Source: Bacillota bacterium | GTDB lineage: Bacteria; Bacillota; Sulfobacillia; Thermaerobacterales; RSA17 | DNA length: 35,799 bases | Reading direction: 5' to 3' | Assembly (NCBI GenBank): GCA_017577485.1 | Contig: PKRI01000019.1 | Span: forward strand, 1-35,799 | In this document: positions 1 through 8,177 of the stretch, in pieces | Numbering within the stretch: position 1 is the first letter of the stretch | Layout: each line of letters starts with the position of its first letter | Program-made: the position numbers and the translations under genes | Notes under the pieces: model-generated | Database searches by the model: none | What the model was told of the DNA's origin: nothing | Seen by the model: only the letters and a program-made list of their open reading frames with translations

Positions 1-35
1 GGCGCGGGCCCGGGCGTTGCTGGAGGTGCGCCGCG

Positions 36-602
36 TCAGGGCGAGGCCGGCAGTTCTTCCGTGAGTCGGCGCAGTTCGGCGCCGAGCCGCTCCACTTCCT
101 CCTGGGCCAGGGCCAGCAGAAAGCGCAGTTCCTCCTGGCGCGACTCGTCGCCGGCTTCCAGCTGGCGCCGGCACTCGTTGTAGATGTCCAGGGCACTGTC
201 CACGCGCCGGCGCAGGTCCTCCAGGCGCTCCTCGAGAGGAGGCTCCGGCTGCGCCGGCGTGCCCACGGCCTCCAGGTACCATGCCGGCACCTGGGATCCG
301 AAGTCCACGCTGAGGTAGATGTCCACGTCGCGGTCGGCCACGGCCGAGATCAGGACCACCGGGTCCGGCACCGCCGTGGCGCCCACCCACCCCTGGAACC
401 AGCGCCCGGTCCAGATCCGCGCCTGGGGCGTGGTGAGGACGATACGCACGCCGCCCGCGGCCGGCATCTCCGAGGGCGGCAAGAGGCAGAGGCGGTCGAG
501 ACGGCCGGCCAGGAATCCCAGCAGCATCATCAGGGCCGGGTGCTTGGGCAGGCGTTCAGCCAGCTGTACCAGGGCCAGGAACTTGCGCCGGCCTTCGTCC
601 AT
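36..602 (-). CDS. YpiB/ReoY-like protein (UPF0302 plus possible IDEAL region)
   Basis: 188 residues. The middle contains DRDVDIYLSVDF followed by PAWYLEAV, which resembles from memory the conserved 'IYIxLNF...CPQYVAVLE' block of the Firmicutes UPF0302 family (YpiB, called ReoY in Listeria, where it acts with the ClpCP protease on regulation of peptidoglycan synthesis). After it, VDSALD at about residue 136 resembles the start of the short IDEAL domain that closes YpiB. The C-terminal 60 residues are charged and probably helical or coiled coil. No signal peptide or membrane segment is seen. The ATG start is preceded by AGGTGA at 7 nt spacing. It is divergent from the ytfI-gerW genes. The family call rests on remembered motifs, so ClpCP adaptor function is only a suggestion; otherwise it is a cytosolic protein of unknown role. 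Confidence 0.5.
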   Translation of the reverse strand: MDEGRRKFLALVQLAERLPKHPALMMLLGFLAGRLDRLCLLPPSEMPAAGGVRIVLTTPQARIWTGRWFQGWVGATAVPDPVVLISAVADRDVDIYLSVDFGSQVPAWYLEAVGTPAQPEPPLEERLEDLRRRVDSALDIYNECRRQLEAGDESRQEELRFLLALAQEEVERLGAELRRLTEELPASP

Positions 603-678
603 GCTGCCATCACCTGCGCATCCCTGCTCATTAGTTTACATCGATTCGGGCACACCAAAATGGAGGTGGCCCGAAAAG

Positions 679-1284
679 ATGTTCTGGCTGGCGGCCGCCG
701 CGGCCGCCGCGCTGGCCGTCTGGTTCCTTCCCCTCAAGGCCCGCATCGACGCCGGCTGGGTGGGCAGCGCCTGGGAAGTACGGGTGGCCTGGCTGGCCCC
801 GCTGGGGCGGGGGCGCCTGTGGCGGGTGCGCCTGCGGGGGCACCTGCGGCCCGGCCCGCTGCTGCGCAGCCTGCGCGACCTGGGCCGGCCCTGGGGCAGG
901 GACCAGCCCGGCCCGGCCGGCGCCTGGATCCCGCTGCTGGTCATCCTGCACCTGGCAAGGCTGGAAACGGTGTCGCTGCGGGTGCGCTTCGGCACCGGCG
1001 ACGCGGCTCTCACGGGCATCGCCGCCGGCGGCCTCTGGTCGCTGGCCGGCACCGGCGCGGCCTGGTTCCAACGGCGCTTCGGACCGCTGCGCCGCCCGCC
1101 GCGCCTGGTGGTCGAGCCCGTCTTCGACCGGCCCTGCTGGGAGGTGCGGGCCGCCTGCATAGCCACCTCCCGGCCTCGGGATATTATCGTTGCCCTGCTG
1201 GGGCTGCTGGCCGCGGCCATCCGCCAGGCACGGCGCAGGGGGGTGAAGTGGACGACATGGAAGGGCATCCCATCGAAGGCCTGA
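679..1284 (+). CDS. ytfI: DUF2953 membrane protein, YtfI-like
   Basis: 201 residues from ATG at 679, with GGAGG about 12 nt upstream. An N-terminal membrane segment (FWLAAAAAAALAVWFLPL) is followed by a basic domain and a second hydrophobic stretch near IIVALLGLLAAAI at the C terminus. DUF2953 proteins of sporeformers have this layout and sit directly before ytfJ/gerW, as here: the last 28 nt overlap the next gene. The role is not established; conserved pairing with gerW suggests a spore-linked function at the membrane. An open frame continues upstream to 319 but lies antisense to the YpiB-like gene and lacks a matching ribosome site, so the later start was chosen. Confidence 0.7.
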   Translation: MFWLAAAAAAALAVWFLPLKARIDAGWVGSAWEVRVAWLAPLGRGRLWRVRLRGHLRPGPLLRSLRDLGRPWGRDQPGPAGAWIPLLVILHLARLETVSLRVRFGTGDAALTGIAAGGLWSLAGTGAAWFQRRFGPLRRPPRLVVEPVFDRPCWEVRAACIATSRPRDIIVALLGLLAAAIRQARRRGVKWTTWKGIPSKA

Positions 1285-1706
1285 TGAAGGCGGCCATGGA
1301 GAGCATCAAGGAGATGGTCGACGTCAACACCGTGGTGGGTGACGCCGTGGAGACCCAGGACGGCACGGTGATCATCCCGGTCTCCCGGGTCACCTTCGGC
1401 TTCGCCGCCGGGGGCGGCGAGCTGGGCGCCGGGCGTGCCGGCGGCGGCCAGGAGGGCGCGGCCCGGGCCCCCTTCGCCGGCGGCAGCGGTGCCGGGGTTT
1501 CGGTGCAGCCGGTGGGCTTCCTCATCGTGGGTCAGGACCACGTGCGCATGCTGCCGGTCACCGACCGGGCCCTCTACGACCGGCTCATCGACCTGGCGCC
1601 CGAGATGGTGGACCGCATCGTGGACCTGGTGGGGGCCGGCCGCAACGGGCGGGCCGGCGAGGACATGGTCGAGCAAATGCTGGACGAAGAAGAGGTCCGG
1701 GACTGA
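1257..1706 (+). CDS. gerW: GerW family sporulation protein (YtfJ)
   Basis: 149 residues. The core MVDVNTVVGDAVETQDGT, then VIIPVSRVTFGFAAGGGE, is the signature of the YtfJ/GerW family. A glycine/alanine-rich middle and the block VGFLIV...VRMLPV follow, as in Bacillus YtfJ. In Bacillus the protein is made in the forespore and is needed for normal germination. ATG at 1257 lies about 10 nt after AGGGGGGTGA; an in-frame GTG at 1248 is too close to that site. It overlaps the DUF2953 gene by 28 nt, and the ku start codon lies 6 nt after its stop, so ku is very likely translated from the same message. Confidence 0.9.
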   Translation: MEGHPIEGLMKAAMESIKEMVDVNTVVGDAVETQDGTVIIPVSRVTFGFAAGGGELGAGRAGGGQEGAARAPFAGGSGAGVSVQPVGFLIVGQDHVRMLPVTDRALYDRLIDLAPEMVDRIVDLVGAGRNGRAGEDMVEQMLDEEEVRD

Positions 1707-1712
1707 CCGGCC

Positions 1713-2552
1713 GTGCGCAGCATCTGGAAGGGCTCCATCAGTTTCGGGCTGGTACACATCCCGGTTCGGCTCTATGCGGCCACCGAGGACCGGTCCGTCC
1801 ACTTTCACCTGCTGCACCGGCGCTGCGGCACCCGAATCCGCTACCGCCGCTGGTGCCCCCACTGCGGCGTCGAACCGGAGGAGGGAGACATCGCCCGCGG
1901 TTACCCCTGGGCGCCCGGGCAGTACGTGATCGTTGAGGATGCCGACCTGGAGAGCCTGCCCCTGCCCACGGCCCGGACGGTGGCCATCCAGGCTTTCGTG
2001 CGGCTGGACAGCATCGACCCCATCTATTTCGACCGCACCTACTTCCTGGAGCCGGCCGACGGAGGCGGCCGGGCCTACGGGCTGCTGCGCGAGGCCATGC
2101 GGCAGACGGGCCGGGCCGCCGTGGCCAGGGTGGCGCTGCGCCACAAGGAGTCCCTGGCATGCGTCAGGGTCTACGGCGACCGGGCATTGGTGCTGGAAAC
2201 CATGCACCGCGCCGACGAGATCCGTGACCCCGGTGTGCTGCCGGGCCTGGCCGAAACGGCGGCGCCAGCCGACCCCGGCGAACTGGCCCTGGCGGTGGAC
2301 CTGATCGACCGGCTCACCGCGCCTTTCGAGCCGGAACGGTACCCGGACCGGTATCGCGAGGCCCTGCTGGCGATGATCGAGGAGCGGGTCCGGGGCCGGC
2401 GCATCACGGTGCCCCCGGCGCCGCCCCAGGCGCCGGTGGTGGACCTGATGGAGGCACTGCGGGCCAGCCTGCGGCAGGTGGAGCAGGCCGCGCCGGTAGG
2501 ACCGGTCCCGGCTCCGGGTCCCGTGGAACCGGCCCCGGCGCCGCGGCCGTGA
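1713..2552 (+). CDS. ku: Non-homologous end-joining protein Ku
   Basis: 279 residues, a typical bacterial Ku length. It begins MRSIWKGSISFGLVHIPVRL, the standard Ku opening. Cys38, Cys48 and Cys51 form the cysteine cluster seen in many Firmicutes Ku proteins. The Ku core runs to about residue 235 and the C terminus is a proline/alanine-rich tail with PAP repeats. Ku is expected to form a homodimeric ring on broken DNA ends and recruit LigD. The GTG start lies 6 nt after the gerW stop with only a weak ribosome site, suggesting translational coupling. Its own stop overlaps the GTG of the ligase gene (GTGA). Confidence 0.95.
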   Translation: MRSIWKGSISFGLVHIPVRLYAATEDRSVHFHLLHRRCGTRIRYRRWCPHCGVEPEEGDIARGYPWAPGQYVIVEDADLESLPLPTARTVAIQAFVRLDSIDPIYFDRTYFLEPADGGGRAYGLLREAMRQTGRAAVARVALRHKESLACVRVYGDRALVLETMHRADEIRDPGVLPGLAETAAPADPGELALAVDLIDRLTAPFEPERYPDRYREALLAMIEERVRGRRITVPPAPPQAPVVDLMEALRASLRQVEQAAPVGPVPAPGPVEPAPAPRP

Positions 2553-3562
2553 CCGCCGGGGGCCTGGACGCGGGCGCCGCCCGGCTCTGGCAGCCGGGGC
2601 GCCTGGAGCCCATGCTGGCCCGGCGCATTGACGAGCCCTTCGCTTCACCGGATTTCCTGTTCGAGATCAAGTGGGACGGCTACCGCTGCCTGGCCTTCGT
2701 GGACGGGGGCGTCTACCTTCAGAGCCGCGGCGGCCTGGACATGTCGCCCTGGTTCCCCGAGGTGGCGGAGGCGGTGCGGCGCCTGGACCGCCGACCGGCC
2801 ATCGTCGACGGCGAGGTGGTGGCGTGGCGGGAGGGGCGGCCAGACTTCGGCGCGCTGCAGCGGCGGGCCCGGCTGCGGCGGCCGGAAGCGGTCCGGCGGG
2901 CCGCCGGGGCCGAGCCCGTGACGCTGGTGCTGTTTGACGTGCTGGTGGCCGGCGGCCGCGACGTGACGCACCTGACCTGCGAGCAGCGGCGCCGCCTGCT
3001 GGCCGGCATGCTGGAGCCGGCCCGCTCGCCCTGCCTGGCCCTGTCGGAGGCCGTGGACGGGGACGGCCCCGGGCTTTACCGGGCGGCGCAGCGGGCCGGG
3101 TTGGAGGGCATCGTGGCCAAGCGCCGCGACTCCGTCTACCAGCCCGGCCGTCGTTCCGGCGACTGGCTGAAAGTTCCGCATGAGCACCGGCGGCCGGTGG
3201 TAATCGGCGGCGTCGCCCCGGGACGACACTATGGCATCGGGGCGTTCCTGGTGGGTGCCTACGACCCGCAGCAGCCGGGCCTGCTGACGTACCTGGGCGA
3301 CGTGGGTGCCGGCCTGGACCGCGGGCGCCTGGCGGAACTGGTGGGGCGACTCCGGCCCGCAGCCCGCTGCCCGTTTCACGCCGTGCCGTCCCGGCACCGG
3401 GCCGCCTTCTGGGTCCAGCCCGAGGTGGTCTGCGTGGTGGGCTACCGGGAGGTCACCGCGGACCGGCGGCTGAGGCACCCGGTGTTCCGCGGCCTCGACC
3501 CGGCGGCGGCGCCGCAGGACTGCGTGGTGCCCTGGGGCGGCGGCGAAGGGCCCCAGCGGTAG
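2549..3562 (+). CDS. ligD: ATP-dependent DNA ligase, LigD-type ligase module
   Basis: 337 residues. The nucleotidyl-transfer motif I is EIKWDGYR, with Lys41 as the AMP-accepting lysine. IVDGEVV (motif III region), EGIVAKR (motif IV) and DWLKV (motif V) follow in order, then an OB-fold-like C-terminal half. The length fits a ligase module alone: there is no phosphoesterase domain, and the polymerase module is the next gene. It seals ends bridged by Ku. GTG at 2549 overlaps the ku stop. LigD modules are fused in Bacillus and Mycobacterium but occur as separate genes in other lineages. Confidence 0.92.
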   Translation: MTAGGLDAGAARLWQPGRLEPMLARRIDEPFASPDFLFEIKWDGYRCLAFVDGGVYLQSRGGLDMSPWFPEVAEAVRRLDRRPAIVDGEVVAWREGRPDFGALQRRARLRRPEAVRRAAGAEPVTLVLFDVLVAGGRDVTHLTCEQRRRLLAGMLEPARSPCLALSEAVDGDGPGLYRAAQRAGLEGIVAKRRDSVYQPGRRSGDWLKVPHEHRRPVVIGGVAPGRHYGIGAFLVGAYDPQQPGLLTYLGDVGAGLDRGRLAELVGRLRPAARCPFHAVPSRHRAAFWVQPEVVCVVGYREVTADRRLRHPVFRGLDPAAAPQDCVVPWGGGEGPQR

Positions 3563-3656
3563 GCGGGCGGCCGGCTCGGCGCCGGCGAGGCGTCGTCGAG
3601 GCGCCGGCAAGGCGCAGGCCCCGCGGGCTCCCGATGGGGAAACGGGGGAATCAGCC
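3563..3656 (+). repeat. Imperfect 14-bp direct repeat in the ligase-polymerase gap
   Basis: This 94-nt gap contains GGCGCCGGCGAGGC at 3578-3591 and GGCGCCGGCAAGGC at 3600-3613, a direct repeat with one mismatch and a 22-nt period. Each copy begins with the palindrome GGCGCC. No T-rich tract or clear promoter is present, so read-through into the polymerase gene is expected. A function cannot be assigned. Confidence 0.4.
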
Positions 3657-4616
3657 GTGTCCACCGCTGCCACGGTGGAGGTGGAAGGGCGCATCCTGGC
3701 CCTGACCAACCTGGACAAGCCCTTCTGGCCCGGCGACGGCCTGACCAAGGGCGACCTGCTGGCGTACGGCGCCCGCATCGCCCCCTGGATCCTGCCCTAC
3801 CTGCGCAACCGTCCGCTGGTGCTGACCCGCTACCCCGACGGCATCGACGGCAAGTCCTTCTACCAGAAGGACGCACCGGACCACGCGCCGGCCTGGATCC
3901 GCCGCTTCCCCTGGTGGAGCCGCGACACCGGCCGCTGGATCCGCTTCATCGTCTGCGACGACGCCGCCACCCTGCTCTGGGCGCTGAACGCCGGCGCCAT
4001 CGAACTGCACCCACTGCTGGGGCAGATTCCCGAACCCGAAACGCCGGATTTTGCCGTGATCGATCTGGACCCGGCCGAAGGCGTCGGCTATCGTGAAACG
4101 GTCGACGTGGCGGCCCTGCTGCGCAGCCTGCTGGAATTCCTGGGCCTGCGCGGCTATCCCAAGACCACCGGCGCCACGGGCATCCACGTCTTCGTTCCCA
4201 TCGAGCGGCGCTACGACTTCCGCTTCACGGCGGACTTCGTGCGCAGGCTGGGTGTGGTGCTGCGCGCCCAGGCGCCCGGGCAGGTGACCCTGGAGCGCGT
4301 GGTCCGGCGGCGGCGAGGCCGCGTGTACGTGGATTACCTGCAGAACGCTCCGGGCAAGACATTGGTGTCGGTGTTCTGCCCGCGGCCGCTGCCGGGGGCG
4401 CCGGTGTCGTTCCCGGTGACCTGGGACGACCTGGCCCACGTGACGCCGGGCGATTTCACCATCCGCACCGCGGTCCCGCTGCTGGAGCGCCTTGGGGACC
4501 GGTTCCGCCCGGTGCTCCACGACCGCCAGCGGCTGGAGGAGGCCTCCCGGCGCCTGGACCGCCTGCTGGGCGCCGCGGGCGTGCCCGCAGCGACGCCGAT
4601 GGGCGAAGGGAGTTGA
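3657..4616 (+). CDS. ligD: LigD-type primase/polymerase (PolDom)
   Basis: 319 residues, the size of a LigD polymerase domain. The catalytic carboxylates are visible: IDLDP gives Asp136 and Asp138, and VYVDYLQN gives Asp226. Between them TTGATGIHVFVP (170-181) is the conserved nucleotide-binding strand. DGIDGKSFYQK near residue 65 is another family hallmark. The enzyme is an archaeo-eukaryotic primase-type polymerase that fills or extends ends during end joining, often with ribonucleotides. The GTG start follows GGGGGAA at about 7 nt. The stop lies 4 nt before the helicase start, so the two are probably co-translated. Confidence 0.93.
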   Translation: MSTAATVEVEGRILALTNLDKPFWPGDGLTKGDLLAYGARIAPWILPYLRNRPLVLTRYPDGIDGKSFYQKDAPDHAPAWIRRFPWWSRDTGRWIRFIVCDDAATLLWALNAGAIELHPLLGQIPEPETPDFAVIDLDPAEGVGYRETVDVAALLRSLLEFLGLRGYPKTTGATGIHVFVPIERRYDFRFTADFVRRLGVVLRAQAPGQVTLERVVRRRRGRVYVDYLQNAPGKTLVSVFCPRPLPGAPVSFPVTWDDLAHVTPGDFTIRTAVPLLERLGDRFRPVLHDRQRLEEASRRLDRLLGAAGVPAATPMGEGS

Positions 4617-4620
4617 ACGG

Positions 4621-6189
4621 ATGCCCCTGACCTGCATGGCCCGGATCCGCCCCATCTGGGAACGGGCCAGGGTGGACTGGTACCCGTACCAGCTGGAGAC
4701 CGCCGCCCGGGTGGTGGACGAGATGGGCGGCCGCGCCATCCTGGCCGACGAGGTGGGGCTGGGCAAGACCATCGAGGCTGGACTGGTCATTTGGGAACTG
4801 ATGCACCGGGGCCAGGCGGAGCGCATCCTGATCCTGACCCCGGCGTCCCTCACCGCCCAGTGGTGCGGCGAACTGGCCGGCAAGTTCGACCTGGCCTTTG
4901 AGGTGAACCCCGACGGAAACCGCTGGCGCACCGCCGAGCGCATCATCGCCTCGCTGGACCTGGCCAAGCGGGCGCCCCAGCGGCAGTGGCTCCTGGAGCG
5001 AGACTTCGACCTGGTCATCGTGGACGAGGCCCACCGGCTGAAGAACCGCAACACCCAGAACCACCAGTTCGTGCGGGACCTGAGGACCCGCTTCCTGCTG
5101 CTGCTGTCGGCCACGCCGCTTCAGAACGACCTGACCGAACTCTACAGCCTGGTCAGCCTGGTCAGGCCGCACCTGTTCGGGTCCTACAACCAGTTCTGGC
5201 GCCACTTCCTGATCGACAAGCGCACGCCCAAGAACCCTGACGCGCTGCGGGCCATCCTGGCCCAGGTGATGATCCGGCACCGGCGCCGCGACCTGAGCCT
5301 GGAGTTCCCCGACCGGCGGGTATCGCTGCTGCCGCTGCGGCTGTTTCCCGACGAGCAGCGGCTCTACGAGGCCGTCAGCGCCGTGGTCCGCAGCGAGTAC
5401 GCCCGGCGGGCCGAGACCAGCGCGTCCATCCTGCCGCTTTTGATGCTGCAGCGGGAGGTGTGCAGTTCGGCGCCGGCGGTGGCCGGCACCCTTGGGCGCC
5501 TGGCGCGGCGGGGCGACCCCGGCCCCTTCGCCGACCTCTACGACCTGGCCCGCAGCATCCGCCGCCACCGCAAGGCCGAGGTGCTGCTGGGGCTGATCCC
5601 CGAGATCGGCGAGAAGGCCATCGTGTTCACCGAGTTCCGCGCCACCCAGGACTTCCTGGCGGAACTGCTGAAGCAGGCGGGGATCCCGGCGGTGAAGTTC
5701 CACGGCGAGCAGGCCTCGTGGGAGAAGGAGCAGGCCATCCGCCGGTTCCAGGGCGACGTGCCGGTGCTGATCAGCACCGAGTGCGGCGGCCACGGCCTGA
5801 ACCTGCAGTTCTGCCGCAACGTCATCAACTACGACCTGCCCTGGAACCCCATGCGGGTGGAGCAGCGCATCGGCCGGGTGCACCGGCTGGGCCAGGAGGC
5901 CGACGAGGTCTACATCTACAACCTGTGCGCCGAGGCCACCATCGAGGAGTACATTCTCTGGCTGCTGGACGAGAAGATCAACCTCTTCCGCCAGGTCATC
6001 GGGGAACTGGACGTCATCCTGCGGCAGCTGGAGCGCAAGCGCGGCATCGAGACCCGGATCGCCGAGATCGCCCTGACGGCCCGGGACCACGACGACATGC
6101 GCCGCCAGTTCGAGTACCTGGGCAACGAACTGGAGTCCTACGCCCGCCGCGCCGAGCCCATGCGCAGCGCTCTGGCCCTGCGTCCCTGA
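4621..6189 (+). CDS. SNF2-family ATP-dependent helicase (RapA-like)
   Basis: 522 residues from ATG at 4621. Motif I is LADEVGLGKT (41-50), the SNF2/RapA variant of Walker A. The DEAH box is VDEAH (134-138), motif III is LLSATP (161-166), and motif VI is QRIGRVHRLGQ (415-425). There is no zinc finger or other accessory domain, so this is almost a bare two-lobe translocase with about 75 extra C-terminal residues. Such enzymes move on double-stranded DNA and displace bound protein. The start is 4 nt behind the polymerase stop, so it belongs to the ku-ligase-polymerase operon. A role in clearing proteins from breaks is inference from position. An open frame continues upstream to 4492, but it overlaps the polymerase gene and lacks SNF2 similarity. 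Confidence 0.9.
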   Translation: MPLTCMARIRPIWERARVDWYPYQLETAARVVDEMGGRAILADEVGLGKTIEAGLVIWELMHRGQAERILILTPASLTAQWCGELAGKFDLAFEVNPDGNRWRTAERIIASLDLAKRAPQRQWLLERDFDLVIVDEAHRLKNRNTQNHQFVRDLRTRFLLLLSATPLQNDLTELYSLVSLVRPHLFGSYNQFWRHFLIDKRTPKNPDALRAILAQVMIRHRRRDLSLEFPDRRVSLLPLRLFPDEQRLYEAVSAVVRSEYARRAETSASILPLLMLQREVCSSAPAVAGTLGRLARRGDPGPFADLYDLARSIRRHRKAEVLLGLIPEIGEKAIVFTEFRATQDFLAELLKQAGIPAVKFHGEQASWEKEQAIRRFQGDVPVLISTECGGHGLNLQFCRNVINYDLPWNPMRVEQRIGRVHRLGQEADEVYIYNLCAEATIEEYILWLLDEKINLFRQVIGELDVILRQLERKRGIETRIAEIALTARDHDDMRRQFEYLGNELESYARRAEPMRSALALRP

Positions 6190-6310
6190 TCCGGGGCGCA
6201 CCGCTGCCGCCGGGCGCATAACCTGCGGGCGGGTGGGGCCGGCCGGGTACAGGGGGAGGCACCCGGGCAGCGGCGCCTCGCCCGAAACGGGATCGACGGG
6301 GGCGCGGGCC

Positions 6311-8146
6311 GTGTGCGGCATCGTCGGATGGGTGGACTTCCAGCGGGACCTGGGCGCTGAGGCTGAAACCGTGCGGCGGATGGCGGCCGTCCTGGCCCAC
6401 CGGGGCCCGGACCAGGAGGCCTGGTGGACCGGGGGGCACGCCGCCATCGGCCACCGGCGCCTGATCGTCATCGACCCGGCCGGCGGCGCCCAGCCCATGG
6501 TCCGGGACGGCTGCGTCATCACCTACAACGGCGAACTCTACAACACCGACGAACTGCGCCGGGCACTGCTGGATCTGGGCCGCCGCTTCGAAACCCGATC
6601 CGACACCGAGGTGCTGCTGCAGGCCTACATCCAGTGGGGCCCCGCCTGCGTGGAGCGCCTCAACGGCATCTTCGCCTTCGGCATCTGGGACGGGAATGCC
6701 CAGCGGCTGTTCCTGGCCAGGGATCGCCTGGGCGTCAAGCCGTTGTTCTACCTGCCGCTGGACGGTGGGCTTCTATTCGCTTCGGAGATCAAGGGCATCC
6801 TGGCCCATCCCGGCGTCCAGGCCGAGGTGGACGCCGAGGGCCTGGCCGAGGTGCTGGCGCTGGGACCGGGCCGGACACCGGGCCACGGCGTCTTCCGGGG
6901 GGTGCGGGAACTGCTGCCGGGGGAGGCGCTGGTCTTCGACCGTGCCGGGCTGCGCCGCCGGCGCTACTGGCGGCTGCGGTCCGAACCGCATCCCGACGAC
7001 GAGGCCGTGACCCGGGAGAGGGTCCGCGGGCTGCTGGAGGACGCGGTCCGCCGGCAGCTGGTCTCCGACGTCCCCGTCTGCACGCTGTTGTCGGGAGGCC
7101 TGGATTCCAGCGCCCTGACCGCCTTCGCCGCCCGCCACTGGCGGGAGCAGGACCGCGGTCCCCTGGTCACGTTCTCGGTGGACTACCGCGGCAGCCGGGA
7201 GCACTTTGTACCCAACGACTTCCAGCCCGACGCCGACGAGCCATGGGTCCGGCGGGTGTCGGCCCTGCTGGGCACCGAGCACCACACGGTGGTCATCGAC
7301 AGCGACCGCCTGGCCGGCTGCCTGGACACCGCCATGCGGCTCCGGGACCTGCCGGGCATGGCCGACGTGGACGTGTCCCTGTACCTGTTCTGCCGGGAGA
7401 TCAAGCAGCGGGCCACGGTGGCCCTGTCCGGGGAGTGCGCCGACGAGGTCTTCGGCGGCTATCCCTGGCTGTTCCGGCCGGAGATGTGGCGGCCGGGAAC
7501 CTTCCCTTGGTCGCCGGACCTGGGACTGCGCCTTCGCTTCTTGCGCCCGGAGGTGACGGCCCGGATCCGGCCCGAGGAGTACGTGCGGGCGCGGCTGGAG
7601 GAGGCCCTGGCGGAGGTGCCGCCGCTGGAGGGTGAGCCGCCGGATGAAGCCCGGATGCGGGCGCTGACGTACCTCAACCTCACCCGCTGGATGGCGGTGC
7701 TGCTGGAGCGCAAGGACAGGATGAGCATGGGCGTGGGTCTGGAGGTGCGGGTGCCCTTCTGCGACCACCGCCTGGTGGAGTACGTGTGGAACGTGCCCTG
7801 GCGGTGGAAGACGGCGGGGGGCAGGGAGAAGGGGCTGCTCCGGCAGGCCCTGGCCGGCGTGCTGCCGGGCGACGTCCTCGCCCGGCGCAAGAGTCCCTTC
7901 CCCAAGACCCACGACCCGGCCTTCCTGGCGGCGGTGACGCGGCGCCTGGAGGACGTGCTGGCGGATCCGGCGTCGCCGCTCAGGGACCTGGTGCAGGTGG
8001 AGGCGCTGCTGGCCTTCGCCCGCGAGGAAGCGGGGCGGCAGCACCGGCCCTGGTTCGGCCAGTTGATGAGCGGGCCCCAGTGGCTGGCCTACCTGCTGCA
8101 GGTGGATGCCTGGCTCCGCGCCTACCGGATCCGGCTGCGGCTCTAG
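6311..8146 (+). CDS. asnB: Asparagine synthetase (glutamine-hydrolysing)
   Basis: 611 residues from GTG at 6311, chosen because it places the nucleophile Cys at position 2 after Met removal (CGIVGW). The N-terminal glutaminase domain has RGPDQ and ITYNGELYN. The synthetase domain has the PPi loop LLSGGLDSS and SGECADEVFGGYPW. It converts aspartate, glutamine and ATP to asparagine. An in-frame extension upstream to 6233 would bury the catalytic cysteine. No neighbour is functionally linked: the upstream helicase ends 121 nt earlier and the downstream gene is convergent. The intervening 6190-6310 shows no strong promoter hexamers. Confidence 0.95.
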   Translation: MCGIVGWVDFQRDLGAEAETVRRMAAVLAHRGPDQEAWWTGGHAAIGHRRLIVIDPAGGAQPMVRDGCVITYNGELYNTDELRRALLDLGRRFETRSDTEVLLQAYIQWGPACVERLNGIFAFGIWDGNAQRLFLARDRLGVKPLFYLPLDGGLLFASEIKGILAHPGVQAEVDAEGLAEVLALGPGRTPGHGVFRGVRELLPGEALVFDRAGLRRRRYWRLRSEPHPDDEAVTRERVRGLLEDAVRRQLVSDVPVCTLLSGGLDSSALTAFAARHWREQDRGPLVTFSVDYRGSREHFVPNDFQPDADEPWVRRVSALLGTEHHTVVIDSDRLAGCLDTAMRLRDLPGMADVDVSLYLFCREIKQRATVALSGECADEVFGGYPWLFRPEMWRPGTFPWSPDLGLRLRFLRPEVTARIRPEEYVRARLEEALAEVPPLEGEPPDEARMRALTYLNLTRWMAVLLERKDRMSMGVGLEVRVPFCDHRLVEYVWNVPWRWKTAGGREKGLLRQALAGVLPGDVLARRKSPFPKTHDPAFLAAVTRRLEDVLADPASPLRDLVQVEALLAFAREEAGRQHRPWFGQLMSGPQWLAYLLQVDAWLRAYRIRLRL

Positions 8147-8177
8147 GGGCACCTGCGGCTCTTTCAGGCCCGCGCCG

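Noticed and set aside
636..2648. Long minus-strand open frame opposite ytfI, gerW and ku
   Set aside because: It mirrors well-identified plus-strand genes; such frames arise from high third-position GC. It lacks known motifs and is rich in Pro, Arg and Gln.
3563..3656. CRISPR-like or regulatory repeat array
   Set aside because: Only two imperfect GC-rich copies; no spacers, leader or cas genes anywhere in the window.
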